Origin: Anaeromyces robustus
Taxonomy: Eukaryota; Neocallimastigomycota; Neocallimastigomycetes; Neocallimastigales; Neocallimastigaceae
Reading direction: 5' to 3'
NCBI GenBank assembly: GCA_002104895.1
Contig: MCFG01000074.1
Span: forward strand, 1-55,000
DNA: 55,000 nucleotides
The notes beneath the pieces were generated by a model. That model was given only the letters and a program-made list of their open reading frames with translations, did not search any database and was not told the origin of the DNA. A program made the translations under genes and the position numbers. This document shows positions 1-12,619 of this stretch, in pieces; within the stretch, counting starts at the first letter, position 1; every line of letters begins with the position of its first letter.

Positions 1-13
1 GAAATAATATAAA

Positions 14-2609
14 ATGAGTAATACATTAGAACCTAAAGCATCAACAGCAACTGAACTTGGTCATAAGCGTAATGCTTCAAAACCAAGACCATTATCAAGT
101 TCATTTAATGAAATATCAAGAGGTAACTCTATAGCTAGAAAAGATCATGGTATGTATATATATTATATATATATATATATATTTAATATATAATTTTATA
201 TAGATTTATAAAAAAAACTATTCTATTAAAAACAATAATAATTTTTTTTTTTTTTGTTAATTAAAATATTTACTTATTTTATTTATTGATTGATTTATTG
301 ATTGATTTATTACAATATTTATTACAATATTTATATAAATTTTAGAACTTCATTATTTAAAGAGTTATACTAGTCTAACTGAATATGAACTCATTATCTT
401 AAGAAAGACTGCTTTTACTAATATAAGAAATCAATTTCGTGCTTTAAATGGTCAACGTACTAATAATAATGAAAAAACAGAGGGTAATGCTTCAACTGAA
501 AATCATCAAATAGGTAATATAGCTGCTGTCTCTATTTCTGGTTCATTTTCAGGTCTTAGTCATCATAATCATAATACAACCCCAGGTAAAGATTTCCGTG
601 AATCTATAATAAAAACATTAGAAAATATTAATCGTGGACGAACTGCTAAAAAATGGAAGATATTTACTAAAAAAGATAAAAAGAGAGCTGGTATTTATTT
701 ATTTATTTATTTTCCATAATTTATAATTGATATTTATTTATGATTACATTTTACAATTTAAATTTCATTATAATTTATAATATTATTAATATATATAATT
801 TTATATATAAATATTTATTTATTTTTTCTTTTTACATAATTAGTATTTGGCGTTCCTTTAGTCAATTCTTTAGAATATGCTTTTGTATATATTGATCCAT
901 CAGAAAAATGTAGTAATAAAAAAATACCTATTGTTGTTTATGAATGTATAAACTTTTTAAGAAAGAATGGATTATCAAAGGAAGGTATTTTCCGTGTTAA
1001 TGGATCAGAACGTCGTATTAATAATTCATTAAAAATATTTAATGAAACCGCTGGTTATGGATTTGGATATGATTTTGATGGAATGAATGTATTTGATGTA
1101 GCTAGTCTTTTAAAACTTTATTTACGTCAACTTCCTGAACCATTAATTCCATTTTGTCTTTATACAACATTTTTAGATGTTATAAAATATGTTCCAGATA
1201 CTTATGAAAGAATAAAAGCATTCCAATACTTATTTATGATGTTACCATCAGCACATCTTATTCTTTTAGAAATTCTTTTACAATTCTTATCAGAAATTAT
1301 TGTACATTTTGAAGAAAATCATATGAATGCTCATAATTTAGCATGTATTTTTGCACCAAATCTTCTTCGTTCTAAAGAAAGTAGTTCAACTAATCTTCTT
1401 AATCTTTCTTCCTCAGATGAATATGAAGTAGCTCTTCAAGTGGTAGAATTCCTTATTAATCATAAAGATAAATTTTGTATTACTTCACCTGAAATAAAAC
1501 CATTCCAACTTTTTAATAAATTTGAAAGAGAAGCACTTCCAAATATTGAAGGTGGTATTACAAAAAATACTATGGAAGGTATGAATTCATTATCTGTAAC
1601 AGATTTCTCTACCTTTCAAAATGGTAATCATTCATTAGAAAAATCAAAACAATCTACTTCAAAAAATGAAAATGAAAATAATAATAATAATAATAAGGAT
1701 AATAAGGATAATAAAGATAATAAAGAAGAAAATAATAAAAAAGAAAATAATAAAAAAGAAAATAATAATAGTAATGAATGTATAAATAATTCCGTAAATA
1801 ATTTACAATCATCATGTAATCCTATTTCATTATCAACTTCAAATATGAATATTTATTGTTCCTCAGAGAATTCAAATTCAAAATTAAATGAAAGTACAAA
1901 ATCATTAAATAAAATTACACCATCATCAAAAGAAAATTTATCTGAAAAAGATGCTGACTTAAATAAAAAACAACATCATCCAACCGATGATAATAATAAT
2001 AATAATAATAATAATAATAGTAAAAATAATGAAATGATTGAAATTAATTGTATATCTCCAACAAATATAACGTATAAAATTACATCATCTCCATCACCAA
2101 TTTCACTAACAACGAAATCTAAAAGTAATTTAGAAAGTGTACGTCCACATAATGAAGATTCTTTCATTGCCGTAAATACTTGTCCATTAGTTTCAACATC
2201 ACTTAATCGTCTTAATTATCTTCCTATTAAAAATGATGATTTATCTGAATATTTATCCTCAAGAGATAATGATAATATTTCACCAATATCAAATAATAAT
2301 CTTGTAGAAAAAGTAAAAACAGATCTTGTTTCTGATAATAATAATAATAATAAAGATTCTCCTTCAACTGATAGTTGTAGTCCATCTTCAAATCAATTAA
2401 ATGATGATAAATTACCATCATCACCAGATTCACCTATGATAAAAAGAAATGAAATAATAAAAGATGAACAAAATTATCCTGCAAATGTTATGAATTTACC
2501 ACAAAAAAATAGAGAAAATAGTGTAATTTCTTTCTTATCCCCATTATCTACACCAGCACAACCTATATTTAGTATACCTCCTCCACCAACAACCCCACCA
2601 ATGGTTTAA
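14..2609 (+). CDS. RhoGAP-domain protein (GTPase-activating protein for Rho-family GTPases)
   Basis: Three exons, 14-149, 346-690 and 844-2609, join in frame (both junctions phase 1) to give 748 aa. The ATG at 14 lies in an A-rich context. Residues about 162-340 form a RhoGAP domain. The arginine-finger motif EGIFRVNGS is at 207-215 with R211 as the finger; the helix LLKLYLRQLPEPL is at 249-261 with the conserved Lys 251; NLACIFAPNLLR near 325-336 supplies the conserved Asn. The family stimulates GTP hydrolysis by Rho, Rac or Cdc42 and so controls actin and polarity; this follows from the domain, and the target GTPase cannot be told. The N-terminal 160 residues have no recognised domain. The C-terminal 400 residues are low-complexity Asn/Ser/Lys-rich, with AAT-repeat runs and a Pro-rich end. 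No membrane segment or lipid-binding domain is visible. Confidence 0.95.
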
Positions 2610-2880
2610 TAAAAGTTTAAATAAAATAAAATAAATAAAAACAAATAAATAAAACATAAAGCATATATAAAACATATAAAATAAAACATACAACAAATAA
2701 AAAACATATAAAACATAAAACATATAAAACATATAAAACATATAAAACATATAAAATATAAAAATAAAAATAAAAAAATATATGAATAATGAATAATAAA
2801 CGACCAATATATAAAACAAACCAAAAAAAAATAAAAAATAAAAAAATAAAAAAAAAAAAAAAAAAAACATAAATTCAAAA

Positions 2881-2917
<37 letters not shown>

Positions 2918-2978
2918 ATATCATCATAACTAATTAATAATTAATAAATAATAAATAATATATATAAATTTTTATAAG

Positions 2979-3014
<36 letters not shown>

Positions 3015-3762
3015 AAAAAAAATATTATAATAATATACTTAAAAAAAAAATTTTTTTTCAATATTTACTCTTTTTTTTTTTATTAAAAAAAAAAAAATAA
3101 ATAGTTTTTTTCTAGTAGATATAAAATATATATATTAAACATTTAATATAAATAATAATTATATAATAGTAGTAATATAATAATTAATAATTTTTTTTTT
3201 TTTTTTTTTTTTCTTTTTTTTTTCTTTTAACAATTATTATTATTATTAATCATTATTATTATTATTAGTTAATCTATAAATATATATAAATTAATTAATA
3301 ATGATAATAAATAATAATAATAGTAAAAAAAAAGAAAAAGAAAAAAGAAAAAAGAAAAAAGAAAAAAGAAAAAAAAAAAAGACATATCTTATCTTTTATA
3401 TATATGTAATCATTATTTTTTTTTCCCCTCTTTTAATATAAATAATTTTTTTTTTTTTATTTTTGAAATAAATAATTAAACCTTTTTTTTTTTTTTTTTC
3501 TTTATTATTCTTATAATTTAAAACTAAAAAAAATGAATAAAATAAAAAAATATTAAAAAAAAAAAAAAAAATTCTTTTTATAATAAATATAAATAATAAA
3601 TATATATATATATATATTTATTATTTTTAATTTGATTAATATCTGTAATAAATTTTATTTATTTCTTGTATCTTTTATTACTTGTATTTAATTTACATTT
3701 CATTTCATGTATTATATATATCTTTCTTTAATGTAATAATTTTAAATAAAGATTAACCCTAG

Positions 3763-3798
<36 letters not shown>

Positions 3799-4028
3799 GT
3801 GATATTTATTTAATCTTTTTTTTTTTAATAATATAATAAATATAATAAATATATAGATTTTTAAATGAGTCTCAATATATATTCCTTCACTTTCTGGTAA
3901 AATGTAACTTTACCAAACTCAAAGTAGTAAGACGTTTTAAGTTTAAATAGTAAAATTTTAAAGGACAAAATTAAAAAAAAATAATAATAATAATAATAAT
4001 TATAATAATAATAATAATAATAATATTT

Positions 4029-4395
4029 CATCCTTCCTCTTCTTCTTCTAAAGAAATTATGAACATATCTATTGGGATAAAAGATAATGAACAAATAAAT
4101 GAACAAGTGATAAATCAATTAAAAGCTAAAATTTATAATTTATAAAAATGATTATGAATAAAATAATTTTAATCATTTTTTGAAAAATTCAAGAAGAAAA
4201 AAAAAACTACACTACTTAAAAAGCTTAATCTAGAATTTTCTGAATATAACAAAAGAATATTCAGGTGGATATTTAAGGAAAGATATAGATAAAAAAATTG
4301 ATGTTAAAGTTGCTAAAGCTACTAAATTATTGGTTAATACTTGATTCTGGTACATATATACAAAATTTCAATTTATTCTTGTTGCAATTTGTGGT
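4029..4395 (+). pseudogene. Possible decayed coding fragment, family unknown
   Basis: On the plus strand, short stretches read like ordinary protein, interrupted by stops and frame changes: a fragment from about 4035 to 4143, one containing RKDIDKKIDVKVAKATKLL near 4276-4335, and one containing LDSGTYIQNFNLFLLQ near 4340-4395 in a shifted frame. Base composition is richer in C and G than the flanks. No family is recognised. A relic of a gene or of a mobile element's coding part is the likeliest reading, because the block runs straight into the repeat at 4424. Chance cannot be excluded. Confidence 0.3.
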
Positions 4396-4423
4396 GCGCT
4401 CTATTGAATGATATCATGCCTCC

Positions 4424-4745
4424 TGTTGTCCTGTAAAGGAACGTCAATGCTGATAACACAGTAGGACAGCCTAGTAGGGCAAATGCCGATCCTATTTCCG
4501 ACCCTAGTGGAATAGGATAGATCAATTTTACTTTAATTCTATATTTAGAATTAAGGGCTGTATGGATTTATTGTTTTTAAATATTATTATACTACTTTTT
4601 TTCCTCCAGTATTATTTATTATTATCTATAATATTTTACTGGTTTTTATTTTTTTTTTAGTATCATTTTTTTTCATTATGTGTTTTTTTATGATTCATGT
4701 ATTTTAATATTTAAATTCAATAAAATTGACGTACAAATTGTGTGC

Positions 4746-4778
<33 letters not shown>
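4424..4778 (+). repeat. Copy 1 of a dispersed-type repeat ending in an AATAAA-like signal and a ~30-nt poly(A) tract
   Basis: The unit starts at GTTGTCCTGTAAA and contains AACGTCAATGCTGATAA, CAGTAGGACAG, CTAGTAGGG and CCTCCAGTATTATT. Near its 3' end it has TATGATTCATGTAT followed by TTCAATAAA and then about 30 A (near 4749-4778). Positions 4487-4517 can fold into a small hairpin (ATCCTATTTCC against GGAATAGGAT). A second, diverged copy follows immediately. An encoded poly(A) tail after a polyadenylation-like hexamer suggests insertion through an RNA intermediate; no reverse transcriptase or terminal repeat is recognisable here. Confidence 0.6.
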
Positions 4779-4780
<2 letters not shown>

Positions 4781-5084
4781 GTCCTGTAAAAGATAATATA
4801 TATATATATATATATTATTCAATAAATTTAAAAATTAACCTCTCCAGGAATGAACGTCAATGCTGATAAACACACACCAGTAGGACAGTCTAGTAGGGGA
4901 TAAATGTCAAATCCTATTACTGACCGACTCAAATGAAATACGAATGAATTAATTATTATTATTTACTTTAATTCTCTATGCTCTATGTAAAATATATTAT
5001 TAAGGACTAGTATGAATTTGGATTTTATTATTTTTATCTATTACTTTATACCCTCCAGTATTATTATCTATAATGTTTATCTGG

Positions 5085-5118
<34 letters not shown>

Positions 5119-5228
5119 TATTAATATCATTTTTTCTTCATTTTTTCTTTTTATTTTGTGTTTTTTTTTTTTTTTATGATTCATGTATATATTAATATTT
5201 AAACTCAATAAAGATAATGTACAAAAAA
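4779..5228 (+). repeat. Copy 2 of the poly(A)-associated repeat
   Basis: The same ordered blocks recur: GTTGTCCTGTAAAAG, then AACGTCAATGCTGATAA, CAGTAGGACAG, CTAGTAGGG, CCTCCAGTATTATT, a T-rich tract, TATGATTCATGTAT and CTCAATAAA. The copy is diverged from copy 1 and carries a TA-rich insertion near 4797-4836. It lies head-to-tail with copy 1, in the same orientation. Confidence 0.6.
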
Positions 5229-5236
5229 TATATATA

Positions 5237-5325
5237 TAGTTATTTAGTTATTTAATTATTTAGTTATTTAATTATTTAGTTATTTAATTATTTAGTCATT
5301 TAGTTATTTAGTCATTTAGTTAATC
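5237..5325. repeat. Tandem 8-nt repeat (TTATTTAG/TTATTTAA type)
   Basis: About eleven head-to-tail copies of an octamer with small variations (TTATTTAG, TTATTTAA, TCATTTAG). It lies directly after repeat copy 2. Confidence 0.8.
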
Positions 5326-5740
5326 ATAATAAATAATAATTATAATAATAATAATAATATAGTAGTAAGAGTTTTAATAAAAAATTATTTTTTGAATATA
5401 TTTAATAAATAATAATAATCATAAAAATTAAACCAAAATTAAATATATGATTTTATTTTGTTTTATTTCTATTTCTTTTTATATATAAACCTTTTTCTTT
5501 TATTATTTTATTTTATTTTATTTTACTTAATATAATTTCTTTTTTTTTAAAAAAATGTACAAAATTCTTTCTTTTTGTACATTTTATCCTTTAATAAATA
5601 CTATCAGTTAAAAAAGTTTTGGATGAAAGTATGAAAGTATGTGGAGAAATATAATTGGTAATTGGTAATTCAATGTGTACTAAAGTCTTAAATGATATAT
5701 ATATTATTTTCTGAAGTTGAATAGAATTATCTGAAATTGA

Positions 5741-6085
5741 TAGGATCATCAAAAGGTTATTCTTCTTTATTATTTTATTTTATTTTATTTTCTATGTACT
5801 TGTAACTAATTCTACTTTACTATTTATTTTATTTTATTTTATATGTATTTGTAACTTATAGGATCATCAAAAGGTTATTCTTCTTTATTATTTTATTTTA
5901 TTTTATTTTCTATGTACTTGTAACTAATTCTACTTTACTATTTATTTTATTTTATTTTATATGTATTTGTAACTTATTCTACTTTACTATTTATTTTATT
6001 TTATTTTATATGTATTTGTAACTTAATTATACTTTACTATTTATTTTATTTTATTTTATTTTATTTCATTTTATTTTATTTCATT
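5741..6085. repeat. Tandem minisatellite, ~118-bp unit plus partial ~48-bp units
   Basis: A unit beginning TAGGATCATCAAAAGG starts at 5741 and again at 5859 (period about 118). Its second half, from CTACTTTACTATTTA to TATGTATTTGTAACTT, is then repeated at least twice more at about 48-bp spacing. The last copies fade into a TTTTA/TTTCA pentamer array. Confidence 0.8.
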
Positions 6086-8565
6086 TAATAATATATATAT
6101 ATACAATATATACATGTAATATTATTTTTATAGTTTAATATATTTTAATGGTACTTTTTTTTTTTAATATAAAGTAATATGATTTTTATTATTATTACTC
6201 ATTTCCTTATTCATTATTATATTTAAATAATCTTGGTAAAATGGTTTATTAAAGGATTTAATATAAAATCTTATTTAAATAAAAAATGAATTAATTAAAA
6301 ACTTTATTATTAATTTTTTTTTATATTATATTCTAAATTACCAACAAATTTAACTTTATAATTAACTTTTTTTTTTTTTTTTTTTAATAATATTCTAAAT
6401 TACCAACAAATTCCAAAATCTAACATTTATAATATCAATATAATATAATTTAAATATTTATGTTTATAATATAATAAAGTCTTTTTAGCCTTTTTTTTTA
6501 TATCTATATATATGCAATGTTCAATATTCAATATTGTTATACATCCTACATATGCATAAAAATACATCAACATGAAATGTTTAAATTGAATTTCTTGAAT
6601 AATCATTTCAAATTTTTTTTTTAAATTTTTTAAATTTTTTAAATTTTTTAAAATTTTTAAATAATATAATATATAAAATTTTTTTTTTTTGGTTCCAATA
6701 ATTAAAGAAATTGTACACATTATAAAAAATAAAATAAAATAAAATAAGAATTAACTAATGTACCAATATTTAATTAATATTAAAATAAAAACTATTATTT
6801 TATAAATAAAAAATACTTTTTTTTTATTATTATTATTTTATTTTTCCTTTTGAATTCAAATTTCAATTGTTTCTTTTTTACCTTTTTCTTTTTCTTCTTC
6901 TAAATAATCAATAAATAAATAATATATTATTTATATTGTAATTATATTGTATTTTATTGTAATTATTTTGTATTTATGTTGTATTAAGTTGTATTAAGTT
7001 GTATTAAATACATTTGTAATACAATTTGTACACAAAAATTCTATAATAAAATTTTATGTATGACAGTTTCATCATGAATGATCTTTGTATTACATTAATC
7101 ATTAATTAAAAAAAATTTTTTTTATTTATAGTTTATAGTTTATAATTTATTATATTATATGAATTAATATATATTAATATATATTAATATATTGATGAAA
7201 TATATTCAATTGAATTAATGGCAAAAACGCTTTTTTTTTTTTTTTGATGATGTCACAAAACAAAAAAAAAAAATTTTTTTTAGTTTTTAGTTTTTTAGTT
7301 TTTTTTTTATTCGATTATTTATTTTATGGTTGTAAATTTGGTAAATTAAAATTTTAAATTTTTTAATATAAAAAAATAATAAAAAAATAATAAAAAATAA
7401 AATTTTTTTTCTTTTTAATATTTAATATTTATTTAATATTTAATATTTTTTTTTATATCTTTTAATAATTTTTTAATCTTTTTTTTTATTGGAATTTAAA
7501 TTAAAATGGTTTTATTAAAAAAAAAAAGATTATTAAAGATATTTCTATTTCTATAGATGGCAAGTTTAATGAAAAATAATTAATCATTGTCTTGTTTTAT
7601 AAAAGAAAAAAATTTTATAAATATGAAATAAAGACAAATAAAAAGTAAAAAAAAAAAAAAAAGGCAAAGTATATTATATTATATTATAAAAGATACATAC
7701 ACTTTATAAATATTTTTAATAGAAATATTTTTAATAAATATCTTTTATAATTAATATTTGAAATTTTTTTAATTGAAAATAAAAATAAAAATAATATATA
7801 ATCTATAATATATAATTTTTTTTTATAGATTTATTTATATTATGCCTTTTACCATTTCAGGCTTTTGGTCTCCTTCTTAGTATATTATTTTAATATATTT
7901 TTACTTTTACATTTGTACTAAAAAAAAAAATCTAAATGCTAAACTTAATAACGTGTCCAATCTACAAGCCCCCCACATACATACATATAATTAAACAGTG
8001 GATTATCAAATAAATAAATAAATAAATAAATATAAATATAAATAAGTAAATAAATATAAATAAAATATATAAGTGAATAAATAAATAAATAAAATATATT
8101 CATCAATTTATTTGGCTTGTAATAAATAATTAATATATAATTCATAAGAACAAATAAATATTAAAAATATTAAATCTAATATTAATCTATTGATTGATTT
8201 TATATTTATATTCATTTATTATATTTAATATTTATTTATTATTTATTATTTATTATTTTAATATTCAATATTAAAAAAAAAAAAAAAATTTTTTTTTCTA
8301 TATATAAAGTGATACATTTTTTTAAAATTTTTAAAAAAAAAAAAAATTAAAAAAAAAAATAAAATTATAAAAAAAAATAATAAAAATATAAAATAAAACA
8401 TAAAAAAAATAATAATAATAAAATAAATATATAATTATAATTATAATACTCAATAATTATAATAATATAATAACAATAATAAATTGACAATAATATATAT
8501 ATATAAAAAACTTTAAATAAAATATATTCATATATTTCATAAATAAAAAAAAAGACTATTCAAAA

Positions 8566-9593
8566 ATGAATAATAAGAATGACACTTTTACTTTCGACGA
8601 AGCAGTAAAATCATATACTTCGTAAGTCTATTATATTATACTGTATATATAATGAAACTATTTATATAAATTTTTTAGAAAAGAAAAGAAAAAAAAGAAA
8701 AAAAAATATATATATATACACTTATATAGTTATACTTACACTTTATATATCTATTTATGATATTTATTAATACTTTTATAAAATATATATATATATTTAT
8801 AAACATCTATATTTTATTACATACTTTTACTTATATATTTATTTATGATATTTATTAATACTTTTGTCAAATATATATATATATATATATATATATTGTA
8901 TTTTTATATATTTATCATATCTTTTATAAATATATATATATATATTTATACATTATATATTATATATTTATATTATTCTTATAAACATCTATATTATATT
9001 ACATACTTTGACTTAATATATTTATTTATGATATTTATTAATACTTTTATTAAATATATATATATATACATATATATTTATACATTATATATTTTATATA
9101 TTTATATATTTACTTATGATATTTTATTATATAAAGTGAAAAAATAAGAATTTGTAAAAATAATAATGATTGTATTAATGAAGAATTTTGTAATAAAGGC
9201 AATTGTATGGTTCAATTGAGTTGTTCCCAAGATAAAACAAAATGTATTGAAAGTTATTATAATAATAATCATATAACAAATTCTACTTGTACGATTAATG
9301 AAGATTGTATAAGTAATTCTTGTATAAATAATAGATGTGTAGGAAATCTTTTAATATGTAATATTGAACCTTCAAAAGGTATTTGTGGTTTAGATAATTA
9401 TTCAAAATGTATTGTAAATAGTGAATGTCTTTCTGGTATATGTAAAAATGATTTATGTATACCAAAATCAACCAATATAGCAGTACCACCAGGTTTAATA
9501 TGTTTAGCTGCAGTATTATTATTCATAATTATTTCAATACTAACATGTTTATGTTGTGGATGTTGTAAAAAAACTAAACATGAAACAAAATAA
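8566..9593 (+). CDS. Cysteine-rich single-pass membrane protein, family not recognised
   Basis: Two exons, 8566-8621 and 9149-9593, join at phase 2 to give 166 aa; the intron has a good GTAAGT donor. Residues 20-130 hold repeated short cysteine modules of the form C-x(5)-C-x(4-5)-C-x(4)-C (one runs from C21 to C38), loosely like EB-type cysteine modules. A hydrophobic segment at about 134-152 forms one transmembrane helix. It is followed by a short Lys-rich tail with the cluster CLCCGCC, the kind of juxtamembrane cysteine array that is often palmitoylated. The Cys modules would face outside, making this a small surface protein. Oddly, the N-terminus (MNNKNDTFTFDEAVKSYTS) is not a signal peptide, so the real first exon may differ. 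No function can be assigned. Confidence 0.65.
8745..9060. repeat. Intronic tandem repeat in the Cys-rich gene
   Basis: Within the 527-nt intron, the block TATTTATGATATTTATTAAT followed by ACTTTT recurs at about 8751, 8841 and 9022. The block TTATAAACATCTATATT also recurs, near 8799 and 8977. The units alternate with (TA)n tracts. Confidence 0.7.
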
Positions 9594-12169
9594 ACCCTAC
9601 ATACCTAATTATAATTATAAATAATACATATCTAAAGAAAAGAAAAAGAAAGAAATTTTTTTGAAAAAAAAAAAAAAAAAAAGTACATAATAATAATAAT
9701 AATAATATATATATATATATAAGAAAAGTTTTGAAAAAAAAAAAATACATAATAATAATAATATATATATATATAAGAAAGAAAATTTTTGAAAAAAAAA
9801 AAAAAAAAAAAAAGTACAATTTTTTTTTCTATTATTTTTTAATAATTCTTATAATAACGTCATATTCGGAAGCGAAACGAAATCAGAAGAAAAAAGAAAA
9901 GAAAAGAAAAAAAAAGACATATGAAAAAAAAAAAATAAGACATATATATATAAATAGTCTTTCCATTAATATGATGGAATTTTTTTTTTTTAACAATGAT
10001 TAATTGAATTAATCTAAGAAAAAAAAAAGTTTTTTAAATATATATATTTTTTTTGACTTTAAATCATAATGACATAATAGAAAATAGAAAAAATAATATA
10101 TAAATATATTACATATTAATATATTATTTATTTAAATAAATAATATTATAATTTTTTTTTATAATATTATTTATGTATTTTAAAATAAAATAAAAAAAAA
10201 ACAATAATATTAATAATAATAACGATAACAAAACAAAACAAAGATTATTATCTCTAATATAATAATAATAATTAAATAATAAAATATAATAAAATAAACT
10301 AAAATAAAATGATTTAATATTTTATTAATCATTTTATTTTTTTTATATAATATATATAAAAAAAAATTATATAAAAAAGTGTCTTTTTCTTTTATTTTCT
10401 AATATGTTTTATACTATATGATAAGTGTTTTTTTCTTTTATTTTCTAATATATTTTATACTATATGAAAAGTGTTTTTTGCTTAATTTTCTAATACATTT
10501 TAAATTATATAAAAGTGTTTTTGCCTAATTTTCTAATATATTTTATATAAAAATATTAGAAATGTTATTGCTTAATTTTCTAATAGATTTTATATTATAT
10601 TAGAAAGTAAGTGTTTATTTTGTATTATATATTCCTAAATTTATAAATATTTATTATTATATTGTTTGTTATATAAATATATATCGACCATACTTTACCG
10701 GATCATGTATCTTTGTTTTCTAAATTGTTATATAATAATAATAATAATAAGATATAATTTATAAGGTTAGAAATATAAATTTAAATAAAAATTTTAATCT
10801 AATCATTACGCTTTTATCTTTTTTTTTTTTTTTTTTTCATGAATAATGAGTAATAAACAAACATACAAATAAATAAACAAATAAATAATAGTTTATTGTT
10901 ATAAATATAATTGAAATGTAAAAAAAATAACTATTTTAATATTTTATATTTAATATTTAATATTTAATATTTTAGACAATATTAATCCTTTATTTTTTAT
11001 ATTATTTTATTTTATTTTATTAATCATTAAAATATTATAATATTAACTTTAATATTATATTAATATTAATTTTTTTATGGTTAACTAATTAATTACCAAG
11101 GAAATTTTTTATATATACAATAATAATAATAATTTTTATTTTTAAAAATTTTTAATTTTTTCTTAATGTAAAATAATAATAATAAAAGAAAGGAATCAAT
11201 ATTATAAAACAAAAAAGAAAAAAAAATATAAAAAAGAATAAAAAATAAAAAATAAAAAGTAATGTTTAATACATATATTTATTAAATTTATTTAAAAATA
11301 AAAGGTTAGTCTATATTATATATTATATTAGATTTATTATATACATATATCTAACTTATATATATTATATAAATTAAATTTCTAAAATTTGAATTTCATT
11401 TCATTTTTTGAATTAATTATTTTAGGATTTTTATTTTTTATTTTTTAAATATACATATATATATACCTATGATTATTAATATATAAAATAATAATGAAAA
11501 ATAAAATAAAATAAAATAAAATAAAATAAAATCTATTGTACGTATTATGTTAAGATAATAACAATAATAAAGTGGAAAAAAAAAAGGAAGAATAAACTAA
11601 TTGAAATTTAAATTTCCAATTCATTATTATATATAAATATTTATAAATATTTAATCACTAAAGAAAAAAAGAAAAGAAAAGAAAAGAAAAGAAAATAATA
11701 TAATAACACTAAAAAAAATAAAAACAAAAACAAAAACAAAAACAACAAAACAACACCAAAAAACATTTATATATGAAATAGAATCAAATAATAATGATTT
11801 TAATAAAAATTTAAATATTAAAATCGAACTAATTTAAATATAATAATATCGATTAAAGTTATACCTATACAAAGAAATAATTTTATTTAACAATTATAAT
11901 TTGTTATATATTTATAATATATTCAATTAACAATAATAAAAACAACACCAACAACAACAACAACAACAATAACAAAAAAAAGAATATATTTTAATTTTGT
12001 TTATTTCTTATTATTAACTATTCTTTTATTTATTTCAGGAACTTTCTTTTTTTTTTTTTTTGCATATCTATTTATTATATTATATATATATATTTATATA
12101 CAGTAACAATAACAACAAGAACAACAACAACAACAACAACAATAATAATAATAATAATAATAGTAAAAA
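9594..12169. other. Intergenic A/T-rich spacer
   Basis: No gene is supported. Homopolymer A runs with (ATA)n and (TA)n tracts follow the stop at 9593. One minisatellite lies at 10379-10616. The last 500 bases before 12170 are rich in CAA/AAC and AAT trinucleotides and probably hold the 5' UTR of the next gene. Confidence 0.6.
10379..10616. repeat. Minisatellite, ~46-bp unit, about five copies
   Basis: The unit reads GTGTTTTTTTCTTTTATTTT then CTAATATATTTTATACTATATGA (two pieces of one unit). Copies start near 10379, 10425, 10471 and 10514, with a final more diverged copy near 10560. Divergence increases from left to right. Confidence 0.8.
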
Positions 12170-12580
12170 ATGAGTGAGGGTATGAATAAGACATATTTTG
12201 TGGATGAAATTTCAAAAGTTATATTTGCACCATTTAATTCAGTATTTTTTTATTTTACCATTGTTATGATTGTTGTTCATAAAAATAATATTCATACTAC
12301 CCCAATAAAAATTTTAACTTTACATTTTTTATTAAGAGCTATTGGTGATTCTGTAGATAAAGTATGTTATATTCTTATAGGTGAAAATGATCTTATATTT
12401 AGTAGTTCTTTATTATGGAATATAAAATTTACAGCATTAGTATTTTGGTATTGTGGTGAAATGATTGGTGATTTGTAAGTAATAGTAGTAGTTTTTTTTT
12501 TTTTTATATATATATATATATATATAATTTTTATTAAATAATTAAGAATAGTATTTGTTGTTTATAAATAAATAAATGAA

Positions 12581-12619
<39 letters not shown>

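Larger units (their letters stand above)
2610..8565. other. 6-kb intergenic region, A/T homopolymers and degenerate repeats
   Basis: No convincing gene is visible. The first 1.2 kb downstream of the RhoGAP stop is dominated by poly(A) and poly(T) runs (for example about 32 A at 2883-2914) and short A-rich repeats. Richer sequence appears only at 4029-5228 (entered separately). From 6.1 to 8.5 kb I see A/T-rich spacer, TAAA-type microsatellite near 8010-8100 and nothing else that can be supported. Confidence 0.6.

Noticed and set aside
2544-2927. Long minus-strand open frames rich in Phe/Tyr/Met downstream of the RhoGAP gene
   Set aside because: They are the complement of A-rich 3' flanking repeats; composition is not that of a protein.
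7945-8145. Minus-strand open frame ending near a C-rich patch
   Set aside because: Mostly Ile/Tyr from TAAA repeats; the short normal-looking end is too small to support a gene.
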